Shown here piece by piece: positions 6,122 to 6,763 of a stretch of 6,763 nucleotides of DNA. Position numbers and translations under genes: made by a program. Position 1 is the first letter of the stretch; each line of letters begins with the position of its first letter. The notes beneath the pieces are model-generated. The model saw only the letters and a program-made list of their open reading frames with translations, did no database searches and was not told the DNA's origin. Origin of the DNA: Planctomycetota bacterium (GTDB lineage Bacteria > Planctomycetota > Planctomycetia > Pirellulales > Lacipirellulaceae); assembly GCA_029259975.1 (NCBI GenBank), contig JAJDEE010000341.1, positions 1-6,763 of the forward strand. The letters are read 5' to 3'.

Positions 6122-6763
6122 TCAATAGACGGTGATTTCGTTGATTTTACTCGCTGTTAGCTCTTCATAGGGAATATGGGCAGCCGATATTCCCGAAGTT
6201 TCCTCTCGGATCAACAATGGCCAAGCCTTACCATTGAGATAAATTTCGCGCCGTCGCAAGTCGCCTTGAGAATATTCAAGTCGTACTCTTTTGCCATGAA
6301 CTAGGCCATGGAGTTCTAGTGATTCAAAAGGTTGCCAATTTGCAGGCGCAATTCGCAAGTAGTCTATTTCAGGTTGGAATCCAAAAGCGTATCTGACCAG
6401 TAATTTAAGAAGCACGTTGGAGCAACCTGTCTGCCAATCGTTCATGCTTTGGCCCGTCAGGTTGAGCTGTGGGTTGTCGACATAGGAGTTGGGCATCACA
6501 AACGGTGAATGACTGGGAGCCTTGTGGTGAGAAGAGAACGGTAGTATTTTTGCTATCTGCTGCCACGCCTTTTCTGGTTCCCCCATTCTGAACAGGGCTG
6601 CTATCGCGAAAGTCGTGGCGTGAACATAGACGGCTCCGTTCTCTGCGGTACCGCAGGGCAGCTTAGTGATGCGACCGACGCCCGGTGCATCCGTCGCAAA
6701 GCCAGGTTCAAATGTTCTAAGCCCATACGAAGAGTCGAGCCTCTCGAAAGCTTTCAGAATATC
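6122..6763 (-). CDS. GH94-like carbohydrate phosphorylase/glycosidase, C-terminal part
   Basis: An open frame on the minus strand enters from the right edge and runs 213 codons to a TGA at 6122-6124; the 5' end is outside the window. An internal ATG at 6586 is not the real start, since conserved coding sequence continues upstream of it. The segment resembles the end of the (alpha/alpha)6 barrel and the C-terminal beta domain of GH94 (formerly GT36) enzymes such as cellobiose phosphorylase. Cues are a GTAENGAVYVHATTFAIAAL stretch, the helix LGEPEKAW-like MGEPEKAW, then DWQTG, and LLVRYAFGFQPEIDYLRIAP before a beta-rich tail with YLNGK. GH94 enzymes reversibly phosphorolyse beta-glucosides. The catalytic Asp region lies outside the window, so activity and substrate cannot be judged. 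It converges on the cold-shock gene. Confidence 0.72.
   Translation of the reverse strand, partial: DILKAFERLDSSYGLRTFEPGFATDAPGVGRITKLPCGTAENGAVYVHATTFAIAALFRMGEPEKAWQQIAKILPFSSHHKAPSHSPFVMPNSYVDNPQLNLTGQSMNDWQTGCSNVLLKLLVRYAFGFQPEIDYLRIAPANWQPFESLELHGLVHGKRVRLEYSQGDLRRREIYLNGKAWPLLIREETSGISAAHIPYEELTASKINEITVY

Overview
This window holds most of a type II-C CRISPR-Cas (Cas9) locus and the chromosomal genes to its right. The likely host is a planctomycete of the Pirellulales kind. That is an inference from the moderate-to-high GC, the style of the small cold-shock protein, the DinB-fold protein and the GH94-like enzyme; no rRNA or other phylogenetic marker is present.

Left part (1-3678). 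The window opens inside a CRISPR array, with one partial repeat, one complete 29-nt spacer and one complete 36-nt repeat that is the last of the array. Next come cas2 (145-474) and cas9 (490-3678, 1062 aa), both on the minus strand and 15 nt apart. Cas9 carries all RuvC and HNH catalytic residues and looks intact.

Centre (3679-4898). The cas9-cas1 gap contains a tracrRNA gene on the plus strand, with a near-consensus promoter, a 17-nt perfect anti-repeat, a UUCG-capped hairpin and an intrinsic terminator. It is followed by cas1 on the plus strand. Usual II-C loci run cas9-cas1-cas2 in one direction. Here cas1 is split off, reads divergently from cas9-cas2, and lies beyond the tracrRNA. Pairing between tracrRNA and repeat fixes crRNA transcription as rightward, toward the 3' end of cas2. 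Together these parts supply spacer integration (Cas1-Cas2), guide maturation (tracrRNA, with host RNase III expected) and DNA cleavage (Cas9).

Right part (4899-6763). These look like ordinary host genes: a DinB/YfiT-fold putative metalloprotein (4991-5482), a cold-shock protein (5658-5855), and, on the minus strand, the C-terminal 213 residues of a GH94-like carbohydrate-active enzyme that runs off the window. The cold-shock gene has a terminator-like hairpin plus U-tract between its likely promoter and its start codon, a possible regulatory leader. It is followed by an 11-bp GNRA-looped terminator.
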